A stretch of 48,908 nucleotides of DNA from Halomonas urmiana (GTDB lineage Bacteria > Pseudomonadota > Gammaproteobacteria > Pseudomonadales > Halomonadaceae): NCBI RefSeq assembly GCF_005780185.1, contig NZ_VBUI01000028.1, positions 1-48,908 on the forward strand, in the 5' to 3' direction. Below the pieces are notes generated by a model. That model had not been told where the DNA came from, searched no databases, and saw only the letters and a program-made list of their open reading frames with translations. This document shows positions 35,719-44,642 of the stretch, one piece after another. The number at the start of each line of letters is the position of its first letter. Position 1 is the stretch's first letter. Position numbers and translations under genes: made by a program.

Positions 35719-35963
35719 CCGGGGCGTCGATAGCCTCAGTCGTCGATAGCCACAGTATTCGCGCCCGCCCGGTCATGGGCTTGCCCGTCGGCGCCGGTGG
35801 GCTTGGTCGCAGCGACACGCCGAGGCCGGGTCAGGGGCCTCGCCGGGCGGGGCGCGGCGTCGCGAGCAAAGGGCGGGTCGCCGATGAGCAAGTCGCGGCG
35901 CTGTTGCGCGGACGAGAATCTGACTAGAGTCCAGGTAGGCGGCCACGGTGAGGAGGGCGAGCG

Positions 35964-37004
35964 ATGGATCCCATCTATGCTCCGAACAAGGAGCACTACG
36001 ACATCGGCTTCGTCCTGCTGCCAGGGTTCTCCTTGATCGCCTTCTCCTCGGCGCTGGAGCCCCTGCGCATGGCCAACCACCTCGCCGACCGGCAGCTCTA
36101 TACCTGGCACCTGGTGAGTCGCGATGGCTGTCCCGTGCGCAGCAGCAGCGGCCTGGAGATGGCGGTGGACTGTGCCATGGAGGAGGAGCTGTCGCTGGAC
36201 CTGGTGCTGGTGTGCGCCGGCGTGGACGTCCAGCACTACTGTGATCGCGATACCCTCGGCTGGCTACGCCGATTGGCCCGGCGTCGCATCCCGCTGGGCG
36301 GAGTCTGCACCGGCGGCTACGTGCTTGCCCAGGCCGGGATCCTGGATGGCTACAGCTGTACCCTGCACTGGGAACACATCTCGAGCATTCACGAGGCGCT
36401 GCTGTTTCCCGCCGTGACCTTCACCCCGCAGCTGTTCGTCATCGATCGCGACCGCTATACCTGCTCCGGGGGAATCGCGCCCCTGGACATGATGCTGACC
36501 CTGATCGGCCGGCAGCAGGGCCTGGCGCTGGCCGAGGCGATCGCCGAGGAGTTCATCCACGAGCGGATCCGCGAGGTGGGCGACCGCCAGCGCACCCCGC
36601 TGCGGGTGCGCCTCGGTCGCACCCATCCCAAGCTCGAGGAGCTGGCGACGCTGATGGAGGCGAACCTGCAGGAGCCGCTCTGCCTGGACGAGCTGGCCCG
36701 CTATGCCGACCTCTCGCGTCGCCAGGTGGAGCGACTCTTCCAGCGCTACGTGGGCTGTCCGCCGCTGAAGTACTACATGGAGCTGCGCCTCGTGCGCGCG
36801 CGGCTGCTGCTGCGCCAGACTCATATGCCGATCACCGACGTGGCCCTGGCGTGCGGCTTCATTTCGCCGCCGCACTTCACCAAGTGCTATCACGACCGCT
36901 TCGGCCACTCGCCGAGCCGCGAGCGCGTGCGGCGCAGCGCTCGCGAGGGCGGCACGGCATCGGGCGAGGTGCGCCCGGATGCGCCGCGGGTCGAGGAGGT
37001 CTGA
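35964..37004 (+). CDS. GATase1-like AraC-family transcriptional regulator
   Basis: A 346-residue regulator: an N-terminal DJ-1/GATase1-like ligand domain (about 12-190; FVLLPGFSLIAFSSALEPLR and GGVCTGGYVLAQAGIL) and a C-terminal AraC double HTH (about 225-325; LDELARYADLSRRQVERLF and ITDVALACGFISPPHFTKCY). This architecture is shared by GbdR, SouR, CdhR and ArgR, which control catabolism of glycine betaine, sarcosine, carnitine and arginine. Its position between fhs and a dimethylglycine-dehydrogenase-like gene suggests it senses a methylated amine and activates this module. GAGGAGG precedes the ATG. Confidence 0.9.
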   Translation: MDPIYAPNKEHYDIGFVLLPGFSLIAFSSALEPLRMANHLADRQLYTWHLVSRDGCPVRSSSGLEMAVDCAMEEELSLDLVLVCAGVDVQHYCDRDTLGWLRRLARRRIPLGGVCTGGYVLAQAGILDGYSCTLHWEHISSIHEALLFPAVTFTPQLFVIDRDRYTCSGGIAPLDMMLTLIGRQQGLALAEAIAEEFIHERIREVGDRQRTPLRVRLGRTHPKLEELATLMEANLQEPLCLDELARYADLSRRQVERLFQRYVGCPPLKYYMELRLVRARLLLRQTHMPITDVALACGFISPPHFTKCYHDRFGHSPSRERVRRSAREGGTASGEVRPDAPRVEEV

Positions 37005-37028
37005 GGTTTTCGAGGGGCGACGGCGTTT

Positions 37029-37049
37029 CCGGGGAGCGTCGCTCCCCGG
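37029..37049. terminator. Stem-loop in the convergent gap
   Basis: CCGGGGAGC (37029-37037) pairs with GCTCCCCGG (37041-37049) across a 3-nt loop, between the convergent AraC-type and FAD/GcvT genes. There is no T-run on either side. Confidence 0.45.
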
Positions 37050-37058
37050 CGGGGCCCG

Positions 37059-39626
37059 TCAGCCTCTGGGCCGCAGGTTCTCCGGGTCATACAGGGCGCG
37101 ATAGCCGACCGCCTCGACGTTCAGCGGATAGTGCTCGCCGAAGTACTCCATGCTCAGCACCTGGCCCACCCGGGCGTGGGAGACCGGCAGGTAGCCCAGG
37201 GCGATGATCTTCCCCACCGACGGGCCATAGGCGATGCTCGTCACGTAGGAGCGGCGTCCCAGGGCATCCACCAGCACCTCGCCGCTCTCCGGATCGAGGA
37301 TCGGCGAATGGCCGACCGGGTAGCGGGCCACACCCCGGGCATCGTGGTGCGCCGTCATGGTCAGGGTGCAGAGGTAGGCCGGCTGCTGATGGCGCTCGCG
37401 CTGGGCCAGGTAGGCGCCCTTGCCATGGAACTCCAGTGGCTTGACCTTGGGGCGCGCCAGGCCCGCCTCGACCAGGTTGTACTCGGTCAGCAGGTCGACA
37501 TTCTGCAGCCGCAGGCTCTTCTCGAGGCGCCGGCTGTTGGCGTAGGTCTCGATGCCCACTGGGGTCACGCCCTGCTCGAACAGCAGGTCCCAGAGGGTCA
37601 GCCCGTAGCTGAACGGCAGGTAGAGTTCCCAGCCCAGCTCGCCGACGTAGGAGATGCGAAAGGCCCAGATTGGCAAGCCCCGCACCCGGATCGCCCGCGC
37701 CGTGGCGAAGGGGAAGGCGTCGTCCTCCAGCGCCGTGGGGTCGTCAGCGAGCGCCTGCAGGGTGCGCCGCGCCTCCGGGCCCCAGAGCCCCAGGGTGGCC
37801 AGGGAGTCGGTACGATCCTCGACGTGCAGGCGCGTCAGCTGCCGGGCCTCGGCCATCCGGGTCATCCACATGAGGTCGCGATGGCCGGTGTCGCCGCCGC
37901 ACATCACCCGGAAGCCGTCCGCGGCGAGGCGCACGATGGTCAGGTCGGAATGCACGCCGCCGGCCTCATCGAGAAAGTGGGTGTAGATCCCCTTGCCGAG
38001 CGGCGTCTCGCCCCCCACCCGCGCCACCGAGAGATACTCCAGCAGTGCCTCGGCGTCGGGGCCGGTGACGTCGAAGATGGCGAAGTGGGAGAGGTTGATC
38101 ATGCCCACGCCATCACTCAGGGCGAGATGCTCGGCGTTGGAGACGCGCCAGAAGTGGCGGGCGTCCCACTCGTCCGGCCGCTCGGGCACGCGGTCGCCAT
38201 AGCGTTCCAGTAGCGCCTCATTGGCGGCATAGCCGTGGGCGCGCTCCCAGCCCACTACTTCCATGAAGTGGCCCCCGAGGGCCTCCTCCCGGGGCCAGAA
38301 GGGGCTGCGGCGCAGGTTGCGGCCCGTCGCGAAGGGCTCGCGAGGGTGCACCGGCGGGTCGTAGATCTTTTGGGCGATCTCCCGGCAGCGCCCGACGACG
38401 TGATGCGGCGTCTTCTGCACCGGGTAGAAGCGGGCGATGTCGATGCCGTGGGGGTCGAGGGTCGGGCGGCCATGGGTGAGCCAGTCGGCCAGCACCTTGC
38501 CCATGCCGGGGCCGTCCTTGACCCATACCGCCTCGCACAGCCACAGGCCGCGCGTCTCCGGCGACTCACCGACCAGCGAGCCGCCGTCCGTGGTGACCGA
38601 GAGCAGGCCGTTGAAGGAGTGCTTCTCGTCCCAGCCCAGCTCGCCGAGCACCGGGGTCAGCTCGATGGCCCGCTCGAAGGCGGCCATCACCTGGTCGATC
38701 TCCAGGTCGCGCATGGAGGGCGAGAGCCGGGCCTGCTCGCGCTCGAGGATGTCGGTGGGGGCGACCAGGCGCGGCGCGGTGGCCTCGTAGTAGCCCCATT
38801 CGAGCTGCCCGCCCTCGGTGCTCTGGGGGTCGCCGGTGTCGCGCAGGTAGGCTGAGTTGCCCTGGTCGCGCAGCAGCGGATAGCCGATCTCGAGCCCGGT
38901 GCCGGCGAAGGTGTCGAAGGGGCCGAAGAACATCAGCGGGTGCTCCACCGGCATCAGCGGCAGGCTGACACCGGCCATCGCCGCGGGGATCGGACCCCAG
39001 ATCCCCGAGGTGACGATCACCACCGGGGTGGCGATGTAGCCCCGGGCAGTCATGACGCCGCGCACTCGACCATCCTCGACGTCGATGTCGATGGCCGGGG
39101 TGTCGGCGAAGGCCTGGAGGTGGCCGGAGGCCACCGCCTCCTCGATCAGCTCGCCGGCGACCCCCTGCGAGCGGGGCACCACCAGTCCGGCGTCCGGGTC
39201 CCAGAGGCCGCCCAGCACCAGCGACCGCTCGACCAGCGGGAAGCGCTCGACGACCTCGTCCGGGCCGATGAGCCGCGCGTTGGTGCCGAAGGCCTTGCCC
39301 GAGGCGACCTTGCGCGCCAGCTCGGCCATGCGCGCCTCGTCGCCGACCCGGGCGATCTCTATCCCCCCCACCCGCTGGTAGTGCCCCCGGCGCTCGTAGA
39401 ACTCCCGGCTGTAGGTGGTGGTGAAGCACGACATCTTGTCGTGGGCGGTCATGTAGCAGAAGTCCGAGGCGTGGGAGGTCGAGCCGATGTCCGAGGGAAT
39501 GGCGGACTTCTCGAGCCCCACCAGGTTCGTCCAGCCCAGTTCGATCAGGTGGTGGGCCACCGAGGCGCCGACGATGCCGCCCTGGCCGATGATCACCGCG
39601 TCTGCCTGCTTGGGTAGTGTTGACAT
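37059..39626 (-). CDS. FAD oxidoreductase / GcvT fusion, dimethylglycine- or sarcosine-dehydrogenase-like
   Basis: An 855-residue two-part enzyme. Residues about 1-390 form a DAO-type flavin domain with GQGGIVGAS near 14-22 and the GSTSHASD segment, whose His52 matches the histidine that covalently holds FAD in dimethylglycine and sarcosine dehydrogenases. Residues about 425-840 form a GcvT-like folate domain (FAIFDVTGPDAEALLEYLSV, ISYVGELGWELYLPFSYG). Such enzymes oxidise an N-methyl group and pass the C1 unit to tetrahydrofolate. The N-methylated substrate cannot be read from sequence. It is divergent from the GcvT-family/MetF-like pair and convergent with the AraC-type regulator. Confidence 0.86.
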   Translation of the reverse strand: MSTLPKQADAVIIGQGGIVGASVAHHLIELGWTNLVGLEKSAIPSDIGSTSHASDFCYMTAHDKMSCFTTTYSREFYERRGHYQRVGGIEIARVGDEARMAELARKVASGKAFGTNARLIGPDEVVERFPLVERSLVLGGLWDPDAGLVVPRSQGVAGELIEEAVASGHLQAFADTPAIDIDVEDGRVRGVMTARGYIATPVVIVTSGIWGPIPAAMAGVSLPLMPVEHPLMFFGPFDTFAGTGLEIGYPLLRDQGNSAYLRDTGDPQSTEGGQLEWGYYEATAPRLVAPTDILEREQARLSPSMRDLEIDQVMAAFERAIELTPVLGELGWDEKHSFNGLLSVTTDGGSLVGESPETRGLWLCEAVWVKDGPGMGKVLADWLTHGRPTLDPHGIDIARFYPVQKTPHHVVGRCREIAQKIYDPPVHPREPFATGRNLRRSPFWPREEALGGHFMEVVGWERAHGYAANEALLERYGDRVPERPDEWDARHFWRVSNAEHLALSDGVGMINLSHFAIFDVTGPDAEALLEYLSVARVGGETPLGKGIYTHFLDEAGGVHSDLTIVRLAADGFRVMCGGDTGHRDLMWMTRMAEARQLTRLHVEDRTDSLATLGLWGPEARRTLQALADDPTALEDDAFPFATARAIRVRGLPIWAFRISYVGELGWELYLPFSYGLTLWDLLFEQGVTPVGIETYANSRRLEKSLRLQNVDLLTEYNLVEAGLARPKVKPLEFHGKGAYLAQRERHQQPAYLCTLTMTAHHDARGVARYPVGHSPILDPESGEVLVDALGRRSYVTSIAYGPSVGKIIALGYLPVSHARVGQVLSMEYFGEHYPLNVEAVGYRALYDPENLRPRG

Positions 39627-39917
39627 GGCCGCTCTCCGATGCCGATGCGCTCGCCGCTTCTGGCTTCACCATAAGACAGGCCGGCGCCGCCCGTTTGCTC
39701 TGGCCGACCGGTTCTTGTCCCGCGGCGACCATCGGCGGCGCCGCGCGGCGGGCGGTGCCGGACGAATGGTACGCGGTGTCGCTGGGACCAAAGTGGCGGT
39801 CGCCGCTGGTGCCATGGGAGCGGGCGCGCGGGACTAGCTTCGAGGGCATGACCGGCCTTTCGGCATTCGCCTCGAGGCCGCTTGGCAGGGCCTCGCATCA
39901 GCACAGGAGAGACGATC
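39627..39917. other. GC-rich divergent control region
   Basis: A 291-nt gap between the FAD/GcvT fusion gene and the GcvT-family gene, with no plausible gene. Several GC-rich inverted segments are present (for example GGCGCCGCCCG...CGGCGGCGCCGCG around 39692-39755), but I find no clear -10/-35 pair. It is the expected site of action for the AraC-type regulator. Confidence 0.4.
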
Positions 39918-41114
39918 ATGTCCCAGGTCATCGAACGCATCGACCACACTCAGACGACCCCGGAGATCCTGCTCTATCCGCGGATCCGCAAGTCGCCGTT
40001 CTTCTATGCCTCGCGGCGCCACGGGGTGCGCAAGTACAGCGTCTACAACCATCACTACCATCCGCGCCTCTACACCGATCCCGTCGACGAGTACTGGGCG
40101 CTGGTGGAGGGCGTCACCCTCTGGGACGTGGGCGTGGAGCGCCAGATCGAGATCTCGGGCCCCGACGCCTTCACCTTCACCCAGCGGCTGGTGCCGCGGG
40201 ACATGCGCCAGTGTCAGGTCGGTCAGTGCAAGTACGTCTTCGTCACCGCAGATGACGGCGGCATCATCAACGACCCGGTACTGCTGCGCATCGAGGAGAA
40301 CCGCTTCTGGCTGTCGCTGGCCGACAGCGACGTGCTGCTGTGGTGCCAGGGGCTCGCCTATCACTCTGGCCTGGACGTCACCATCCGCGAGGTGGACGTG
40401 GCACCGGTGCAGGTCCAGGGGCCGAATGCCAAGCCGGTGATGGTGGACCTGTTCGGCGAGCGGGTGCTGGAGATTCCCTACTACCACCTCATGGAGGCGG
40501 AGCTCGACGGCATGTCGGTGGTCGTCTCGCGGACCGGCTATTCCGGCGAGATCGGCTACGAGATCTACCTGCGCGAGGCGACCCGCTACGGCGAGGCCCT
40601 CTGGCAGCGCGTCTTCGAGGCGGGGCGGCCCCACGGCATGCAGGTGATCGGCCCCTGCCATATCCGCCGCATCGAGGGCGGAATCCTCGCCTTCGGCTGC
40701 GACATCTGGTACGACACCAACCCCTTCGAGGTGGGCATGGGCTACGACTGGATGGTCGATCTGCGCGGCGACGACGACTTCATCGGACGCGCGGCCCTGG
40801 AGCGCATCAAGGCCGAGGGCGTCTCGCGGCGGCTGGTGGGTGTGGAGATCGACGGTCCGAGCATCGGCTATTTCACCGACGGCTCGATGATCGACGTCTT
40901 CCCCGTCCACGACAGCAGCGGCTCCTTGATCGGCAAGGTGACCTCGGCCACCCGCTCGCCGCGCCAGGAGCGCAACATCGGCTACGCCATGGTGCCGATC
41001 TCGCATGCCGAGCTCGGCACGCCGCTGCGCATCGAAGCCAATACCGGCATGCAAGAGGCGGTGGTGGTGACCAAGCCGTTCCACGATCCGCGCAAGGACA
41101 TACCCAAGGGCTGA
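39918..41114 (+). CDS. DmdA/LigM-like GcvT-family, tetrahydrofolate-dependent demethylase candidate
   Basis: A 398-residue single-domain GcvT-family protein. Its pattern is closer to the DMSP demethylase DmdA and the O-demethylase LigM than to true GcvT: a YNHHYHPR segment (43-50), LWDVGVERQIEISGPDA (68-84), INDPVLL with Asp119 at the place of the GcvT catalytic aspartate, LADSDVLLW, RRIEGGILAFG and DTNPFEVGM. DmdA and LigM move a methyl group from sulfur or oxygen onto tetrahydrofolate. The neighbouring MetF-like and fhs genes parallel the ligM-metF-ligH set of Sphingobium. The substrate is unknown, and an amine-linked GcvT paralogue is an alternative. CAGGAGA precedes the ATG. Confidence 0.8.
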   Translation: MSQVIERIDHTQTTPEILLYPRIRKSPFFYASRRHGVRKYSVYNHHYHPRLYTDPVDEYWALVEGVTLWDVGVERQIEISGPDAFTFTQRLVPRDMRQCQVGQCKYVFVTADDGGIINDPVLLRIEENRFWLSLADSDVLLWCQGLAYHSGLDVTIREVDVAPVQVQGPNAKPVMVDLFGERVLEIPYYHLMEAELDGMSVVVSRTGYSGEIGYEIYLREATRYGEALWQRVFEAGRPHGMQVIGPCHIRRIEGGILAFGCDIWYDTNPFEVGMGYDWMVDLRGDDDFIGRAALERIKAEGVSRRLVGVEIDGPSIGYFTDGSMIDVFPVHDSSGSLIGKVTSATRSPRQERNIGYAMVPISHAELGTPLRIEANTGMQEAVVVTKPFHDPRKDIPKG

Positions 41115-41117
41115 CCC

Positions 41118-42053
41118 ATGAACGATCTGTGCAGCGCGATGCCCCCGGAGCAGCGGCTCCGGGGGTGCCTGGCCCTGGCTCGCTCTCGCTACGAGCTGCT
41201 GCCCCTGGCCGATCTGCAAGAGGCGGCCCACCGGCTGCCCCCCGGGGCCTGGGTCACCGTGACCTGCTCGCCGCGCCACGGCATCGAGCGCACTCTCGAA
41301 GCGGCGGAGAGGCTGTCCCGTGACGGCTTCTGCGTGGTGCCCCATCTCGCCGCGCGCCTGGTTCGCGACCATGACCACCTGGAGGCGATCGCGGCGCGTC
41401 TCTCGGCCGCCGGCATCGACGATGCCTTCGTGGTGGGCGGCGATGCCCCCCGGCCGGCGGGCGACTATGCCAATGGCCTGGCCCTGCTGGAGGCCCTGTC
41501 GCAGCTTCCCGGCCGGCCGGCACGGCTCGGCGTGCCGGCCTACCCGGAGGGACACCGGCAGCTCGACGGCGCCCTGTTGCAGCGCGACCTCGAGGCCAAG
41601 GCGAGGATCGCCGACTACGCCGTCACCCAGATGTGCTTCGAGTCGGCACCGCTGCTCGACTGGCTGCGCCGTCAGCGCGCCGGAGGCCTGGCGCTGCCGG
41701 TCTACGCGGGCATTCCCGGGGTGATCGCCCATGCCCGGCTGCTGTCGGTGGCCCTGCGCATCGGCCTGGGGCCCTCGACCCGGGCGCTGGGGCGCCAGCG
41801 GGGGCTGCTCGGGCGGTTGCTGCGGCCGGCCGTGTACCGCCCCGAGGGGCTGATGCGCGGGCTGTGGCCGTCGCTGGAGGAGCCCGGCGGGTTCGCCGGC
41901 CTGCATGTCTACTCCTTCAACCAGGTCAGCGCGACTCGCGCCTGGCTGGAGGCGCTGTGTGCGAGTTACTGCGCCGGCCAGGCGTTGGAGCCTGCGCTGT
42001 CGTCGTCTGCCGACAGCGGAGCAGAGATTGTGAAACCTGCGGCGAGGTGCTGA
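41118..42053 (+). CDS. Divergent methylenetetrahydrofolate reductase (MetF)-like protein
   Basis: A 311-residue MetF-fold protein 3 nt after the GcvT-family gene. It aligns with MetF along its length: PHLAARLVRDHDHL, VVGGDAPRP (Asp109 at the place of E. coli Asp120), VPAYPEGHRQLDG, AVTQMCFES and LHVYSFNQ. The N-terminal VSFEFFPP motif of MetF is replaced by VTVTCSPR, so the catalytic Glu28 position is Thr49. It may run the reaction in the methyl-THF oxidising direction or have changed activity. AAGG before the ATG is modest; coupling with the upstream gene is likely. Confidence 0.82.
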   Translation: MNDLCSAMPPEQRLRGCLALARSRYELLPLADLQEAAHRLPPGAWVTVTCSPRHGIERTLEAAERLSRDGFCVVPHLAARLVRDHDHLEAIAARLSAAGIDDAFVVGGDAPRPAGDYANGLALLEALSQLPGRPARLGVPAYPEGHRQLDGALLQRDLEAKARIADYAVTQMCFESAPLLDWLRRQRAGGLALPVYAGIPGVIAHARLLSVALRIGLGPSTRALGRQRGLLGRLLRPAVYRPEGLMRGLWPSLEEPGGFAGLHVYSFNQVSATRAWLEALCASYCAGQALEPALSSSADSGAEIVKPAARC

Positions 42054-42197
42054 AGCCCGGGAAGGCGGCACCGTATACTGGGTGCGATCGGCGAGTGATG
42101 CAGGAGGCGTCATCGCCATCGCACCCTTTTTTCGTCACGCATCTCCCGGTGACCGTGACAGCCAAGAGGCGCAGCCGCGTCTTCCAGGAGGTGAAAG

Positions 42198-42815
42198 ATG
42201 AGCAAGTCGATCGTGGTGGGCTCCACCCTGGCCGTGCTGGGGCTGGGCGGTATCGCCCTCGGTGCCTGGCAGGTCCAGGACGCGCAACGCGGGCCCGAAT
42301 ACGCCCAGATCACCAGCGTCGAGACCCTGACGCGCACCGTGGAGACGCCCCGCGAGGTCTGCGAGCAGGTGGTCGTGGAGTTGCCGCCCCAGGAGGCCCC
42401 GGCGGGACAGGGCGCCAGCCGTGATCCCCACCGCGTGCTGGGCACCGCCGCCGGCGCCATCGTTGGCGGCCTGCTCGGCAATCAGATCGGCGGTGGCAGC
42501 GGCAAGAAGATCGCCACCGTGGCCGGGGCCATCGGCGGCGGCCTGGCCGGCCGCGAGGTCCAGGAGCGAGTGGAGGCGCGCCAGCACGCCCAGGCGGCGC
42601 CGTCCCAGCCGCTTACCACCACCCGTCAGGAGTGCCGCACCGTGGTCGATACCCATCAGCAGACCGAGGGCTATGAGGTCACCTGGCGCCACGGCGAGCG
42701 GGTCGAGACCACGCGCCTGGAGCGTCGCCCCGAGGGCGATCGGGTGCTGCTCGAGGAGGGGCGTCCCCAGTGGGAGGCCGTCTCCGAGAAGGACGTCGCC
42801 TCCGAGGAAGCCTGA
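42198..42815 (+). CDS. Glycine-zipper 2TM envelope protein
   Basis: A 205-residue protein with an N-terminal hydrophobic segment (about 5-24) that is either an anchor or an uncleaved signal, and a glycine-zipper 2TM domain (about 83-119: TAAGAIVGGLLGNQIGGGSG and VAGAIGGGLAG), as in SlyB and 17-kDa rickettsial antigen families. The C-terminal half holds repeated charged segments and one more cysteine (about 144). These proteins sit in the cell envelope and often respond to stress; a specific role cannot be given. A near-perfect AGGAGGTGA precedes the ATG. TATACT at 42074-42079 could be a -10, but no -35 matches it. Confidence 0.85.
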   Translation: MSKSIVVGSTLAVLGLGGIALGAWQVQDAQRGPEYAQITSVETLTRTVETPREVCEQVVVELPPQEAPAGQGASRDPHRVLGTAAGAIVGGLLGNQIGGGSGKKIATVAGAIGGGLAGREVQERVEARQHAQAAPSQPLTTTRQECRTVVDTHQQTEGYEVTWRHGERVETTRLERRPEGDRVLLEEGRPQWEAVSEKDVASEEA

Positions 42816-42836
42816 ACGCTTGAAAGCATCACCCAC

Positions 42837-42873
42837 GACAGCGCCCCGGCCAATCTCTGGCCGGGGCGCTGTC
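42837..42873. terminator. Terminator shared by convergent genes
   Basis: A 16-bp perfect stem (42837-42852 with 42858-42873) has a 5-nt loop, between the glycine-zipper gene (+) and the nhaC-type gene (-). The T-run is poor, but the stem is long enough to work in both directions. Confidence 0.75.
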
Positions 42874-42920
42874 GTTGTGGACGGGCGAGGACGCCGGGTC
42901 AGTATCTCGACTCGGCCGCT

Positions 42921-44405
42921 TCAGGTCAGCAGGAAGCCCAGCGCCAGGAAGCCCAGCGCGGTGACGCCGGCCCCGATCAGGGCGTAGGGGAACTGGGTGA
43001 GGGCGTGCTGCATGGGCTGGCAGCCGCTGCCCTGGGAGGAGAGCACCGAGGAGTCCGAGAAGAAGCAGGCGTGGCTGCCGAAGCTCGACGCGGAGAGCAG
43101 CGCACCGACGACCAGCGGCATCGGGGCGCCCATGCTCTGGGCGATGGGCACCACGATGGGGATCGAGATCACGAACACCCCCCAGGAGGAGCCGGTGGCG
43201 AAGACCACCACGGCCATGGAGAGGAACACGATGGCCGGCAGCAGGGCGACCGTCAGGTGGGGCGTCAGGGCATCGATCATGAAGGCGGTCATGCCCAGCT
43301 GGTCATTGATCTCGCGCAGCACGAAGCCCACCGCGACGATGGCCAGCGGCAGCATCATGGTGCGAAAGCCGTCCATGATGGCGTCCATCAGGGTGGCGAA
43401 GGTAGCCAGGCGCTGGATCAGGTAGAGCAGGATGGTGAACATGATCGCCACGATCACCCCCTTGAGCAGGTCGATCTCGAACCAGGCGCTGGCGCCGATC
43501 AGCACCGCCATCGGGGCCAGGAAGTTGATCACGCCGACCCACGGCCGGGTCGTGGGCACGTCGTCCTCGCCGAGGGCGACATCCGGCGCGTCGTCGGGGA
43601 TCGGCTGGCCGCTCCTGGCGCGCGCCTCGGCGGCCTTCATCGGCCCGATGTCCGGCATGATGCCGATGGCCACCAGCAGTACCAGGCCCATGGCCACCCA
43701 GCCGTAGAGCATGAAGGGGATCGACTGGATGTAGAGCCACATGCCCGCGCTCTTGGTCGCGGCGTTGGTCTCGAGCAGCTCGGCGAAGTAGACCGCCCAG
43801 GTGGAGAGCGGCACCAGGATGCAGATCGGCGCCGCCGTGGAGTCGACGATGTAGGCGAGCTTCTCGCGGGAGACGCCGAAACGGTCGGTGAGGCGTTTCA
43901 TGGCCGCCGAGGTGGCCAGGGCGTTGAGGTAGTCGTCGATGAAGATCAGCACGCCCAGCGCGGCGGTGCTCAGCAGCGACTGGCGGCGCGTCTTGACCAG
44001 GCGGGTCATGAAGTGACTGAAGCTCAGGGTACAGCCCGACTTCTCCAGCATGGCGATGAAGCCGCCCATCAGCCCGCAGACCAGGATCAGCCAGGCAATG
44101 GTCTCGTCCATCATCACCGCGAGCGAGATGTCGGCCAGCTCGCCGACGAAGTCCTGGGGCTGGAGCATGATCAGCCCGGAGATCGCGCCGATCGCCAGGG
44201 CCTCGAGGGTGCGGTGGGTGGCGATGGCCACCACCAGCACGATCAGCGAGGGTACCAGGCTGATCCAGCCGAAATCCGTGCCGGGCTGGTGGGTCAGCGT
44301 CAGGCCGACCACCGTGGCGAGCACGGCCAGCATCAGCAGCAGGGTGCGGCCCGTGCCGCGTCGCGCGGGCAGCGAGGGGGCGAAGGGGTGGGTGGACTGG
44401 CTCAT
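42921..44405 (-). CDS. NhaC-family Na+/H+ antiporter-like membrane protein
   Basis: A 494-residue integral membrane protein with about 11-12 membrane segments. NhaC-family features include FIDDYLNALATSAAMKRLTD, AYIVDSTAAPICILVPLSTW and the late GSSWGVFVISIPIVVPIAQ and SSFGSHACFFSDSSVL segments. Members exchange Na+ for H+ or, in some branches, carry organic solutes such as malate/lactate. GGAGG precedes the ATG at 44405; the open frame extends 62 codons upstream without similarity. It follows a PuuA-like gene on the same strand (237-nt gap), so a role in amine or amino-acid exchange is possible. Confidence 0.86.
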   Translation of the reverse strand: MSQSTHPFAPSLPARRGTGRTLLLMLAVLATVVGLTLTHQPGTDFGWISLVPSLIVLVVAIATHRTLEALAIGAISGLIMLQPQDFVGELADISLAVMMDETIAWLILVCGLMGGFIAMLEKSGCTLSFSHFMTRLVKTRRQSLLSTAALGVLIFIDDYLNALATSAAMKRLTDRFGVSREKLAYIVDSTAAPICILVPLSTWAVYFAELLETNAATKSAGMWLYIQSIPFMLYGWVAMGLVLLVAIGIMPDIGPMKAAEARARSGQPIPDDAPDVALGEDDVPTTRPWVGVINFLAPMAVLIGASAWFEIDLLKGVIVAIMFTILLYLIQRLATFATLMDAIMDGFRTMMLPLAIVAVGFVLREINDQLGMTAFMIDALTPHLTVALLPAIVFLSMAVVVFATGSSWGVFVISIPIVVPIAQSMGAPMPLVVGALLSASSFGSHACFFSDSSVLSSQGSGCQPMQHALTQFPYALIGAGVTALGFLALGFLLT

Positions 44406-44642
44406 GGACGACCTCCATCGCGCAACGGTGCGGCGCCGGGCGTATCGGGGAGGGTGGATCGGTCGGCATGGGCCGGGACAAGGGGGATTGTGATTGTCAT
44501 TGCGTGGCTCCCTTGGTGGCTGTGAGGGTGAGGGGGTATCGGACCGGCACGGGGCGTCCCGGACGACCGCCGGCGGGATCACCGGGGGCATCGATCATGG
44601 GGTCGCTCTTGGGACTCTCAGAGGCCGACGGGGCGCCGGGGT

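Noticed and set aside
39627..39917. A glycine riboswitch before the GcvT-family genes
   Set aside because: I could not find the paired aptamer core or a following expression platform; the gap is simply GC-rich.
33949..42053. Calling the GcvT-family gene dmdA outright
   Set aside because: DmdA and non-DmdA paralogues share the visible motifs; without a tree or an assay the specific name is not safe.
39834..42119. A 761-codon minus-strand frame opposite the GcvT-family and MetF-like genes
   Set aside because: The + strand genes have family motifs and ribosome sites; the minus frame has neither.
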